Below, in pieces: positions 43,490 to 54,259 of a stretch of 64,000 bases of DNA (position 1 is the first letter of the stretch; each line of letters opens with the position of its first letter). This DNA comes from Cyrtodaria siliqua (lineage: Eukaryota > Mollusca > Bivalvia > Adapedonta > Hiatellidae), in contig JAWPHD010004459.1 in assembly GCA_037043455.1 (NCBI GenBank), positions 123,467 through 187,466 of the forward strand, read 5' to 3'. Position numbers and translations under genes: made by a program. The notes under the pieces are model-generated. The model made no database searches and was not told where the DNA came from. It saw only the letters and a list, made by a program, of their open reading frames with translations.

Positions 43490-44130
43490 TGGAAATATAG
43501 ACGTCGCCCAAAAGGACGGTGGGTTTGATGTTTGTCTGCTGTCTTGTCCTGTCGTGCCCTCAATGGTTTATTCTCTTGTTGTTCTGACTTCTGCCAAGTC
43601 ATTGAGTACCTTCTTTGTGGTTTTCTAGGCTATTGTTTTTTTTTTGTATTTATATATACATGAGCATCTTTGTGTTTTACTTATATTGCCTATTAATGCT
43701 GCCTTGTTGGTTAGAGAATAGTTCATGGCGGGGATTTCTTTATTTACACCGTCCCGTTTATTGGGTTGACAGTAAGGTAAGTGTGAGGTTTGGTGCATCC
43801 TAGAACCTGGCTTAAACCCCCAGCGGCCCTTTTTGCCACTGACCATTCCAAGGCGGTAGCCCTATTGTGAATCCTTTTGTGTTTGTGATGTCTTATTTGG
43901 CCTTTCATTCATCTTTAAATTTGTTCTTTGTTTCTGTGTGTGTTTGTGGTTGACTGTCGTCCTTGAATGCTGCTTTTCCTGTTCGATTTGTATATCTATA
44001 TTTGCTTTTGTTAGAGTCAAATCATTTGTCTTGTGAGTTCTTCATATTTTTTTACATTTTACTTTGTGCCTTATTTGTCAATCTCTACCAAGGGTTGAGT
44101 TGTCGTTCCTTGTATCCGTTTGTTTCCCAT
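43490..44130 (+). repeat. Retroelement A, 3' part
   Basis: Closely matches 26880-27390 (GACGGTG-GTTTGATGTTTGTCTGC, CTTCTGCCAAGTCATTGAGTACC, ATTGCCTATTAATGCTGCCTTG, CCTAGAACCTGG, GGCGGTAGCCCTATTG). It extends ~150 bp further, so it may include more of the true 3' end. Confidence 0.75.
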
Positions 44131-44412
44131 TCAACTTGATATGAAACTTTTAATAAAAGCGATATGTACGGTGATAAGTGGATTACAGTGGGTGTGTTTC
44201 TATAGAATTATATTGCGGTAGAATAAAGTTTATAATTTGTCATATCACTCCACCTTCAACACATGCAAACATACTAACGTTAAATTATAACGTTTGTGTT
44301 TACCAAGACTATTCAAACTCCCATAGTTCTAACATAAAAGTAATATCATAAATACATCCAACATGTGCAAAATAACTGGTGCTTCGTGCTGTTGTTTACC
44401 ACCTAGTCAGCA

Positions 44413-44546
44413 GTCTCCGTATAAAAGGGTGTGTCAGGTCACTGAGTTGGCGTTCTGTTCGCCATTTTGATATTGCACTGTCTCCGTATAAAAGGGTGTG
44501 TCAGGTCACTGAGTTGGCGTTCTGTTCGCCATTTTGATATTGCACT
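44413..44546 (+). promoter_or_regulatory. Exact 67-bp duplication containing a TATA box
   Basis: Two identical 67-bp units (44413-44479 and 44480-44546), each with CGTATAAAAGGG and, ~25 bases downstream, TCACTGAGTTGG. The spacing matches a TATA-type core promoter with a start site. No gene is evident downstream. The stretch at 44610-44665 recurs at 33045, so this may be the head of a small repeat. Confidence 0.6.
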
Positions 44547-45059
44547 AACTATCAGATATTCGACTTTTTAATACGTTGACAGAGCTCGATCGATGCTCTC
44601 CTGTCTTTATTTGTTTTCTAAGCCTCACCTAATAAACTTGACAGTGAAAGGTATTGACATAGTATTCCCATTTTATCATGCAAATATGCACTTTTCTGCC
44701 TGATAAAGAAATGACGTCAACAATTTTGCTTTAACGGCTTCTAAAGCAAAGGAAATGCGGAATTCATCGGCGTTTATTGTACGTATATGCTATCTGACGT
44801 CATGAAATATTACGAAGAAAAAATATGGCGGCGGCGTCAACGTCAACGTCTATTAACATTCTGTTTAACAGATCAAGAAATCCGCGGATTCACATGTCTC
44901 GCCACACGGGGCCGGGACTTAGAAATAAAAGATAAATGGTGCTTAAATGAAAGCTTGTAAACATTTTAATAACTGAAAACAACGGAGTTTACATTTTGTT
45001 GATATATGGCATTTAAATGTATTTGTTTAAAATAAAATGACATACGTTATCATCCCAGA
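44547..45059. other. No gene seen
   Basis: A CpG-rich patch with GTCAACGTCAACGTC words at ~44820-44860. Nothing else. Confidence 0.4.
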
Positions 45060-45550
45060 AAAGTAGGTCAATGTCATAAATGAATTCCATGCGTCAAAAA
45101 TGATGCACTACCCATGACACAACTAGGTCAAAATAGAATATTTTGTCTTCCAAAGATCTATGAACTAGGTTTAAAGCATCTAGTATATAATTTTAGTTCA
45201 TGAGAAAGTGACGTAAACGTAACAATTAAAGTTATCTGACCCTTGCTTGGAGGGTCAAGGTCACATCCACATTTGCTTTTTGACACGTTACGATGTTCTA
45301 CCCAAGATACAACTATAAGCAAATTTTGAAAGGTCTAATGCATAAAGTTTGTGAGAAATAGACCTAAACGCAAAATGTGAATATAACAATTATTAAGTTA
45401 TCTGCCCCTTGCTTAGAGGGTCAAGGTCACGTCCACATTTGTTTTAACACGTTGCAATGTACCACCCAAGATACAACTATAAGCAAAGATTGAAAGGTCT
45501 AGTGCATACCGTTTGAGAGAAAATGACCTAAATGCAAAAGTTGAATGTTG
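45060..45550 (+). repeat. ~175-bp tandem repeat
   Basis: About three units sharing CCCTTGCTT(G/A)GAGGGTCAAGGTCAC(A/G)TCCACATTTG, CCCAAGATACAACTATAAGCAAA and GAAAGGTCTA(A/G)TGCATA. The first unit is diverged. Confidence 0.75.
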
Positions 45551-47134
45551 ACACCGCCGAAAAGCGACACCTACAAAATAGTAAGACAAAAACAAGTTAA
45601 CCAAGCAGAAAATGTGGATAATCTATAAGATAAAAATAATACTATCACGTGTGATAGGCTCGGCAGGAATACACAGAATTGCTCCTCAGAACATCGCCAT
45701 TCTTTTTAGCTAAACTATATATACTCACCAAAACAAAAGTAACCATTTTTTGCTGGTATTCCCATAGGCTAGTTTATGAGGGCGTAGGAAATTTAATTAG
45801 ATGTTTTTAAGCACACTTCACTGAGTACTAAATATTCCTTTAAACTGTTTCAAATTGTGCCAAGCAATACTCATTTATGGATGCTATGGAAACCTTAAAG
45901 GGAGGTAGTTTGATGATTTTTGATAATCAAAAGCTGCTACCTACCCAATCATTGTTGTGTTTTTCTGTGATTTTTTTCGAAAGCATCATATAGAGAATAT
46001 TGTCTTGGACAAATTGAGGATTTTATGTGCCTTTACCAAAAATGCATGGTTTAAGAAAAATGGGGATAACTCCTGTGTGAACTGAACTTTTCAAAAAGAT
46101 CTTTTGTTTGACTATTGGTGGTGGTCGATCTAATTATTATATATGTACATAATTTATTATTTCCTGTTTTGCTGTCTATATAATAAGGGAAAGAAAAGGG
46201 GTTATAGTTACAAGCACAGACATATGTTCTATTGTATGTATATGACCAAGAAGAAATGGCCGAAACAAAAAAATCATATTATTTATAGGTTATTAGATTT
46301 GTATTATGATATATGCACGAGTTTTTCTGCGTAATAATATTGCGCAACTTTAAGAGCATATATCCCAATACATAATCTAATAACCGTTTTATTGCATACT
46401 CTTTTTTAATATAAAAACGAATAATTAGAACGAAACAACATTTAATTTTCATCAAAAACATTTATTTGAAACAAATGTATTGTCGTAACATCGTGGGATT
46501 TTTTTCAGAATAAAACAAAAACAGTAGTGTTTACATCATACAACAAACTTTCTTTGACATGAGCTGCAAATTGCACCAACCCCTAAAGAGTACGCAAAAT
46601 AGTAGTTTCAGTACAACTATTTTACGACACGTCAGTTTGAACGCGTCAGTTGTCGTTTCCTGTTACATTGAAAGTAAACTATGTATACTCGGTAAAAAAG
46701 GTTTTGGACCAGGGTATATAAAGTCATATAAAAATAAAAATACTGGACAGAATTTAAGTATATTTTTTTAGTAACCAAGGTCTACCCTACTGGTTAATTT
46801 GGTACTAGTAACATTACATTCCAAACAAGATTTGATTTTTAAAAAATATCGCGAACACACAAAGGGTCTGTAAAGAATGTTGCAAAGTCCATAAAAAGTA
46901 ACAGTTACGGACACATTCGAGTAACCAATAAAAAGATTATTATTTTTTCGCAATCTTTCATTGTAAACAATAATTATTGTTGATTGTTGATCTATTGTGA
47001 ATTATCAACTGAGATAATAAGGGTTATGGTCCAATGTCATGGCTCAGCGATCATTGTACGGGTTCGAACACGGCCATGGTCCAAAACTTTTTTTTACAGA
47101 GTATATATTATTTGCATCAGTGCTACACGATATA
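45551..47134. other. AT-rich DNA, no feature seen
   Basis: Several 60-70-codon frames without motifs. No repeat match recognised. Confidence 0.4.
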
Positions 47135-47400
47135 TACGAAGCGTATCCGTGGCCGAGGTCTTAACGACGTTGCGTTGTAACCTTATCGCCTCTCACCGCT
47201 GCGGGTTCGAATCCCACTGGGAGCTCGAATTGTAAGTGAGGAAGCATCGATTCATACGGATGGTGGGATATGTACAGTGCTAGTTCTACCCAGAAAATGT
47301 GGATGGCCTGCTCCACCACAAAACAAATCGACCGTCATATATAACCTTACATGTGTTGAAAATGACGTAAAACACCAAACAAACAAACAAACAAACAAAA
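47135..47400 (+). repeat. SINE C, full-length copy
   Basis: A tRNA-type head: an A-box region (CCGTGGCCGAGGTCTTAACG) and a B-box (GCGGGTTCGAATCCCACTGGG), of Leu/Ser tRNA character. It is followed by a ~165-bp body from GAATTGTAAGTGAGG and a tail of (CAAA)n. Pol III would transcribe such an element, and it depends on a LINE for movement. Other copies: 3725, 4470, 23635 (inverted). Its body matches the LINE 3' end at 58790-58965. Confidence 0.85.
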
Positions 47401-48235
47401 CACGATATATACAATAATATCATAGTTTATGAAGCATCACGTGTTGTTTAACTCATGGACACTGATGATTCTAAATGGCTAATAAACCAGGTGTAAAGTC
47501 AATTAAATATTATAGCTTGCCCGATTTTTAAGGACGGTTAACAATTAATTGTTATATATGCTGTGAAACTCTGTGGGAGATGCAGATTGTATCCTAGCAT
47601 TCAAAGAGAATTAACCACCTTAATGTTACTTCACCAACTGTAAAACAACGTTTATTTCCCTTGATGCGCCATGAACTGTTGTTTTAAACGGCTTCTTAAC
47701 AAATGTCTTCTACTCAGTTGCAAAAGAAACTGGACACTTTGAAAATTTTACTTTACACCCTATCCTTTATCAAGTGACAGACCCTTAATGATTCGACCTA
47801 TTGAAAAACAAATGACAATATGATATTGGCAATGGAATGATAAACAATATAATTCTAAAAAAGCTTGATACAATTAAATCTAAACAAAACTCAGTGTCCA
47901 CTTTCTTTTGCAACTGAGTATAGATTAGTTTTCAGTCACCACGGATACATTAGGAACCCGTGTACCTTTGGTGTTTAAAGGGTGTACATTCAGATTTTCG
48001 GAAGGTGGTGGTGGGGTCTATGGGTTCAACATACATTTGATAGAATATTATATATTCTGTTCTAAATTGGCTTAACATAAGGAATGAACCACCGCTTATT
48101 TAGTATTTACACAAAAAATCATTTTGCACAGTAATAATTATGTGCTGTATAAGGTAACGTATCTGGTTTTGTAAGATTTCATTTAAAATGTATTATGTGT
48201 GAATTCAAATCTTAGATATAAGTGAGCGGTAGCTA
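47401..48235. other. AT-rich DNA, no feature seen
   Basis: AACTGGACACTTTGAAAA...TTGCAACTGAGT words at ~47717 and ~47910 form a loose inverted pair (CTCAGTTGCAAAAGAAA versus TTTCTTTTGCAACTGAG). This could mark a small ~200-bp element. Confidence 0.45.
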
Positions 48236-48300
48236 GCATATTTCACTACCGCTCATGAACAGTCTCAATCAAACCGAGACTGCAACATTTCGTATGTGTC
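48236..48300 (+). repeat. Repeat E fragment with small hairpin
   Basis: GAGCGGTAG...CTACCGCTC (9-bp arms) leads into ATGAACAGTCTCAATCAAACC, the block seen at 17770-17790 and inverted at 29305. Confidence 0.6.
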
Positions 48301-49059
48301 GTTTTCGGCCATTTCTAAAGGTCCACTATCATACTCCTTCTTTTAGATATAAACCTCACGGTACCAGCATCATATATGTTGATTGATTATGCATTTGTAA
48401 GTCCCTGCCGACGTCTAAGACCATGTACCCGCGAAGAAACCCAATAGGATTGTTTTCTGGCTCGAATTTTTCCGATTTCAGTATACCGTTCTATATCTAC
48501 TACATGCGGTCACCTCAACAAATTTAAAATATACTAAAGTAAAAAAAGAAACGAACTCGGACATTTCCGATGTGTAAGTTATATAATGCACGCTTATTTT
48601 CACGTAATATTCCAGAAAATCTCAAGTTGTGTTGCAAAACAAGGGCTACACCTAGTTAGGGAAAGAACAATACTTATATAGTAAAGTACTCTGTGTTTTG
48701 ATCATGTGTGCCAAAGAGAGATCATAGTCACCACTTTCGTCCGTCCGCCTCTGCCTGCCTGTCCACTACGAGTTTTTGTCCAGGTCATTACTTAATCAAA
48801 GTATTGCGTACTGAATGGCGAAAACATTAGTAAGCAAATGGTTTTGAGCTGTTCCTATAGTTAAAATTAAAGACTGTATGAATTGTTATGATTATTATTG
48901 GCGAAGTGATTCTGTTATATGTTATAGATCGCTCAAGCCGATGCGTCCTTATCCACTGAGCAAGAGGCAGCTGAATCCTCACCTGAAGTTCATGAGTAAG
49001 GGTTGTAGGAAGTGGCACGTTATTGTTTGAGATAGTTAGTTAAAATCTTCTTTTTTCAG
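48301..49059. other. AT-rich DNA, no feature seen
   Basis: No supported ORF or repeat. Confidence 0.4.
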
Positions 49060-50200
49060 TAGTTGCCATATTGAATTTTCGGTCGACCTTATTGTTTTTA
49101 CTTAGGACCAACTAGACATCAAGAGCAACATTCTTGTAAAGTGTCATGAAAATCCATCAAGTATTTTCAGAGTAATCGCCACCTGTTGTTCCTATATAAC
49201 TCTATGTAAAAGAAGATGGCCGCTGGTAGCCATGTTTGACATCGAATCGAAATGAATTTTGTGTATGACCAATTACATGTCATGCCAGTCATTTTCGTAA
49301 AGGTTCCAAAGCAATATTACTTATGGTTTTTGAGACGCAGTCGCCACCAACTTGTATCGTTTAAAATCTATTTATAGCTGTGGCAGCCATCTTAAATTTC
49401 CGGCCGGCCTGGTGTTTTGCTAGGACATACGAGACGGCAAGAGCAACATTATTGTAAGGTTGCATTTAAATCCATGAAGTTGTTTCCGGGGAGTAGTCGC
49501 CACAATTGTTTCCTTTATATTAACTGTATAAACAAAGATGGGCGTTGGCTGTCATGTTTGACATCGAATAGAAATGAATTTTGGTTAGGACCAAATACAT
49601 GGCATGCCAGTCATTTTGGTTAAAGGTTCCAAATCACTAACACTTATGGTTTTGGGGAAGTGGCCGGCAAGAAATTGTATTTGTAAAGTTTATTTTTAGC
49701 CGTGGTGGCCATCTTGAATTTCCGAGGAGTAGACGCCACAACGGGGGAAAAGCTCAGTGCGAGTAGATTTCAGAAGTTCGCTTGCCCTGACTGAAAAGTT
49801 ACTTGCCCTAATTGAACTTGCCCCTAAATTGAATATTTGCCAATACATGTTTTTTGTCGATATTTGATATTTCGCTGTTTTACTTTGTTTTATTTATAAT
49901 TTATTAATAATAAAGATGCGATTAGAATCAAACAATAAGGTTCTATGTTCCTTTATTTTCCTTTTATTTATCCATTGCATCACAAAAACAATATTATTTT
50001 CTTTTGCAGTTTTAGGATCGCGCCGCAAATCACGTCAAAAACCGTACCGGGTTCCGCAAATTAAACCATCCAAAACAGTTGCGCGGTCTCAATGTTATTT
50101 AGCAGCTAGCCTGGTTGCATGGCCTTCCATAAAGCATTATGTGAGGTCAGGGAACCGGGCTACGTTGGAAACACCCGGTTATTCGGATGATTCTTAGACT
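49060..50200 (-). repeat. Right arm of the inverted duplication, tandem part
   Basis: The inverted counterpart of 34560-35860: ~315-bp units with GACATCAAGAGCAACATTCTTGTAAAG, GCCATGTTTGACATCGAATCGAAATG and GCCAGTCATTTT, then the AT-rich stretch that mirrors 34690-34900. A 93-codon ORF (49916-50197) is incidental. Confidence 0.75.
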
Positions 50201-50979
50201 GCTACACAGCGTTTAAATATAAACGACTGTAGAAATCCGCCATTATCTTTACCTGTTTGGTTTATAGGCGTAGCCATTTTAACAGTTTATAGATATCCCG
50301 CCACTTTACTTCCTTTATGTAAGTGACGCGTCTGCATTATGTAAACAATATTGAGTGAAATCCCAATACATTATATGTTTTAGGTTAACCACCACCAATA
50401 TCATGTAAACCTCCGAGGTGTATCGAATGTAGTTCTATAATAAAAAGTAATCCCTCCTTTTTCGTTGGAAATGGGCATTATAAGTAGGGGAAAACTGCCC
50501 ATTTCTATTCGATTTTGTGGTTATATGTATAAGAAGCGTATTAATAGGTTTTACTGGATCACTGATGAACATTTTCGAAATTTCGACTCTATGCTTACAC
50601 TTTGTGAGCAATGAAAACAGTCGATCAATAAAAACAGCTGTACCCTTGACTTGTTTAGTAAACAAACAAGAACTTTCTTACATGTCTTGTGACCCCACGT
50701 TTTCTGGTGATTTTTCATGTGGAAAAATAGTTTTCTATATATATATATACTTGAGTTGGATTTGCAGCAAATCATTAATATGTGACACTTTAACATTGGT
50801 GTCTATGGGGAAAATAATTAGTGCTTTCATACCTTTATAGAATGTCGATCAGACGCTTGGCCACGTTCATGGTTAGAATGCGCTTTATTTAGCCGTAATT
50901 TACGGCAAAGAAATCGGTATTTGACTGTCGCTTTGTTTGAGTGAAACGGTACATGCGCAGTGAAGCAGTCTAAATGATT
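50201..50979. other. Sequence not shared with the left arm
   Basis: About 780 bp between the two duplicated blocks with no counterpart at 34000-34900. Overlapping short ORFs without motifs. It may be an insertion in the right copy or a deletion in the left. Confidence 0.4.
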
Positions 50980-51620
50980 CTGTGCAATAGTCTAGATCAT
51001 CTGCGATGCTTGTTTCAAATACAAACATTACAAGTGTCGCAAAAAATCTAGACATATCGTTGAAGGTTATAATAGCGTAAATAAATCTCCATGCTCATTC
51101 CATAGTAAAGTTACATGTCTATGCTGACAACCTTTTAAAAACTCAAACCCGATTAGAATTCTGGGAAACTTACTTTATCATGCAAATAAACATGTCTGCT
51201 ATTAAACATCAACAAGGAAATAGGGGATTTAATACCTTCTAAGAAACATTTCTTCAGTTGTATACTAACACCGGGTCAAAGGTAAAAGCTATTTGTTTAC
51301 CCCTTGCAATTTCGTACCATGTCTACTTTCACTACTGTCAAAAACATGATGAGCTCCCTTTTCAAATATCAACAACATATCCAGAAAACAGTTACAGCCA
51401 AAAATAACAGGAAATTGCACTAAAAAAGTTTTTAAAGAAAAAAAAGAATAGCACTCTTTAATACGGAACTACTTTCGACTGCACCAGGCAAGCACATCCG
51501 GCTGATTTAGTGTAATTAAACCTGGACTGAGATACTTCGTTGTGTAAAATAGGTCTGGTCTTGAACAATATGGTAACATCCGCGTGGTGCGCTAAAACGA
51601 TGTATCCTGTCTATGGGCGA
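50980..51620 (+). repeat. Right arm of the inverted duplication, X/Y/Z part
   Basis: Z (50990-51055) and X (51545-51620) are inverted relative to the left arm. Y (51066-51530) is direct, about 90% similar by eye. TATCTCAGTCC lies next to Y in the left copy and appears as its reverse complement at the junction here. Confidence 0.75.
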
Positions 51621-52289
51621 GACTGTTTTTGCCAAACAACTACTAAAGGGACTGCACAAACTTCACACAATGATAAGGGACTATGACGGGAAGTGCGGAG
51701 CACATGAAACAAAGCTGTATCTTTATTCGAATTACAGTTACTGCCCTTTGTACTTATAATCCAAAGACTATTTATAGAACTGTAGTGATACTCCATGCAT
51801 TGATAGAAGGCAATATTGAGAGAAAGTGCAGAGAACAAGAGTCAGAACTACATCTTAATTAAAATTAGAGTTATTTCCCATTGCAACTGTATACTTATAA
51901 TTCTTGTCCGGAGCACAATCCGAGAATTACTGATATGGGTGCAACATTGCGATGAGAAATTAGCGTTATAATAATTAGCGTTATTGCATATTTTGGGCAG
52001 CATCCATTTCCGTTCTTCCTGTATTCTGGTTTTTTCTCTCCTTTCTTTCTTCTTTTCCTTTCTCCGCCTCTGGGATGTAGCTCTGTATAGTCTTAAATAA
52101 TAAAGTCAGGTCTATTTCTTGTAAATATTGAGTTAGAAATAAAATGAAAATTGGTTTGAATTAATTTTAGGAAATATAGTTGCACTTTTGCTTTGTCATT
52201 AAACCAAACCATACATTTGGCAATGTTTCCGGCGGATGTGTTGCTTTTAGTTTGTTGCTTTGCATCTAATTATTTTTTTTTAATTACTG

Positions 52290-52290
<1 letters not shown>
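51621..52290. other. AT-rich DNA, no feature seen
   Basis: No supported ORF or repeat. Confidence 0.4.
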
Positions 52291-52321
<31 letters not shown>

Positions 52322-52368
52322 GTGCCTGTGCTTGCGTGCGTGCGTGCGAGAGAGAGAGAGAGAGAGGT
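52291..52368 (+). repeat. (TG)n(TGCG)n(GA)n compound microsatellite
   Basis: About 13 TG dinucleotides, then GCGTGCGTGCGTGCG, then about nine GA. Alternating purine-pyrimidine, so Z-DNA-prone. Confidence 0.9.
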
Positions 52369-52509
52369 GGGGATGAGGTGGGGGCGAGCGCGTATAAACT
52401 CCTTTCCACGTAAACCCTTTCTGGCTCCTACACATTATGGGGTTTGCCTTTAAAAGAATACCTCAATATACAAGTTCTTCTATAAACTTTATGTTGGTTT
52501 GTTCACAAA

Positions 52510-52790
52510 TTCTGGCATTGAATTGAATTGAATGTTGTTTAACGGCTCATTAACACAGTATAAGTTATTTAGAGCCGCCCTAGAGAGAGAGGGAAGGATA
52601 CATAGGAATCCGGGAACCTACCCTACTCTTATTATCGAATAGATTCCTATGGTTCTTTAACGTGCTCGGATGATAGACCGATACACGGGACCGCCCGGTT
52701 TACGTCCCCATCCGACGGACGAGGCTAAGGTAAAGTGTCTTGCCCAAGAACACAACGACGGAACTCAGTGGCACCACGGAGGAAAGTACA
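52510..52790 (+). repeat. Dispersed repeat B, long copy
   Basis: Near full-length match to 4972-5262, ending AACTCAGTGGCACCAC. The ORFs at 52670-52955 are repeat shadows. Confidence 0.78.
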
Positions 52791-52911
52791 TATCATCCGG
52801 CCAGTGCGTCATATGGAAGTACATGCGTATTACCATTCCGTATAGACAATCTCCTTATCACTATATTTAAACTCTTCATCTACCGATGTATTGGATATTA
52901 TAAGAATCTTT

Positions 52912-52994
52912 CATGGGTATCCGGTGAAGATAGGGAATTCCAACCCGAGGTATAAGTGAGGGTTGGGATTCCCAATCTAAAGCGAATACCTATG
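52912..52994. repeat. Hairpin element, 35-bp arms
   Basis: CATGGGTAT...GGGAATTCCAACCC (52912-52946) is inverted at 52960-52994 with several mismatches. Loop GAGGTATAAGTGA. Confidence 0.8.
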
Positions 52995-53070
52995 ATAGAT
53001 TATTTTTCTTGCATATCAGAGACATGTTGTGCGATGACGCCGCCAGCTACTAACGTTTTGCATGTTTCTC

Positions 53071-53162
53071 TGCATACCGGATGTTGGTGCGCGCGTGACT
53101 TTTATCTTTACCCATAAAGATAAGACTTTCCATCCCCCATTCAAAACATCCGGTATGCAAGA
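53071..53162. repeat. Nested inverted repeat
   Basis: Outer arms TGCATACCGGATGTT / AACATCCGGTATGCA, with an inner hairpin TTATCTTTA-CCCA-TAAAGATAA near the centre. Confidence 0.7.
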
Positions 53163-53184
53163 AAATTGCTGTCTTACAGCTGAC

Positions 53185-54005
53185 CCTATCATTTTGCAAC
53201 GCACTGCATGTTAAGTGGTTGACCCATTTACAGTTCGCCACTATGCTTTCCTCCTTTATTGGTGCAAGTGGACCCTTTGGTGACGTCTACCTAAAGCCTG
53301 AATGGACTGTAACGTTTGATGTTTGCCTTTTATCTTGTCTTGGCGAGCCCGTAATTGTTTATTTTCTTGTTGCTTTAACTTCTGTCAATTCAATGGGTAT
53401 TTGTTTTATGGCTTTCTACACCTATGTTTATTTTATATTTATAATACGAATGGACTTTGCAGACAAAATACATCTCGTATCTAAATAAGTTGTATATCAG
53501 TGAAACAGACATTTTTAGTGGTAAATAAAAAATACCTTACTTTTCAAAATCGGTTGAGAAAGAAAAAATGTTTTTTTTAGAATGTTTATCCAAAAATGGT
53601 TTTAATTGTTGGATATTCATAAATTAAGAGACCCTGTTATAGCAAAATATAAAGGCTAATGAAATTTCTTAATTTTCTGTTGTCCCACCAACAAGGAATT
53701 CACATGGGAAAAGCCCCATCAAAATATCATTTGGGCTGTAAAAGTATTACTTCTCAACCAATTTTCAAAACTAAGGTATTTCTATTTACCACTAAAAATA
53801 CCAGTTCTAGTGATATATATCTGATGTACGTATTATTTAAATTGCTCAAACTACTGTAGAAAAACCTTTGGCTGAAACAAGAGGCACAATATGCTAGGAT
53901 GGAGGTTTGATGACTCTAGAACGTTGTTTAAACCCCAGCAGCCTTTTTGCCACAAACCATTCCAATGCGGTACCCCTTATTGTCAACCCTATTATGCTTG
54001 TTGTG
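53185..54005 (+). mobile_element. Repeat A copy split by a MITE-like insert
   Basis: 53185-53470 matches the end of the A coding region (CATTTTGCAACGCACTGCATG, GACGTCTACCTAAAGCC). Terminal A sequence resumes at ~53905 (CTAGAACGTTGTTTAAACCCC, CATTCCAATGCGGTACCCC). The ~430-bp gap contains an inverted-repeat element. The ORF at 53219-53488 continues the conserved post-RT frame seen in the other A copies. Confidence 0.65.
53511..53800. mobile_element. MITE-like element with ~50-bp terminal inverted repeats
   Basis: ATTTTTAGTGGTAAATA...GGTTGAGAA (53511-53560) and TTCTCAACCA...TATTTACCACTAAAAAT (53751-53800) are inverted with few mismatches. It is 290 bp overall with no transposase. No clear target duplication. 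Confidence 0.75.
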
Positions 54006-54259
54006 TTTTATACTTACATTTATTAGTAATATGTCAAAATGGTGAGCATTTTGGACAACCAGTGTTTAGTCATTTATGACAGTTATAAGGAGACTAAACA
54101 TAATTTACCATTTCCCCATTTTAACTGGTGGAAAGGAGAATTGTTTTCGATGATATTATTTTAATAAAGAATTTCATAGAAATATTTACATTCTTTTCTA
54201 AAACAACGACAGATTTTCTAATGATATTTCTCTCAGTTGGAACACACGATATGTAATGT
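54006..54259. other. AT-rich DNA before the satellite
   Basis: No feature seen. Confidence 0.4.

Noticed and set aside
52193..52453. 86-codon ORF over the microsatellite
   Set aside because: Coding run is caused by the TG/GA repeat.
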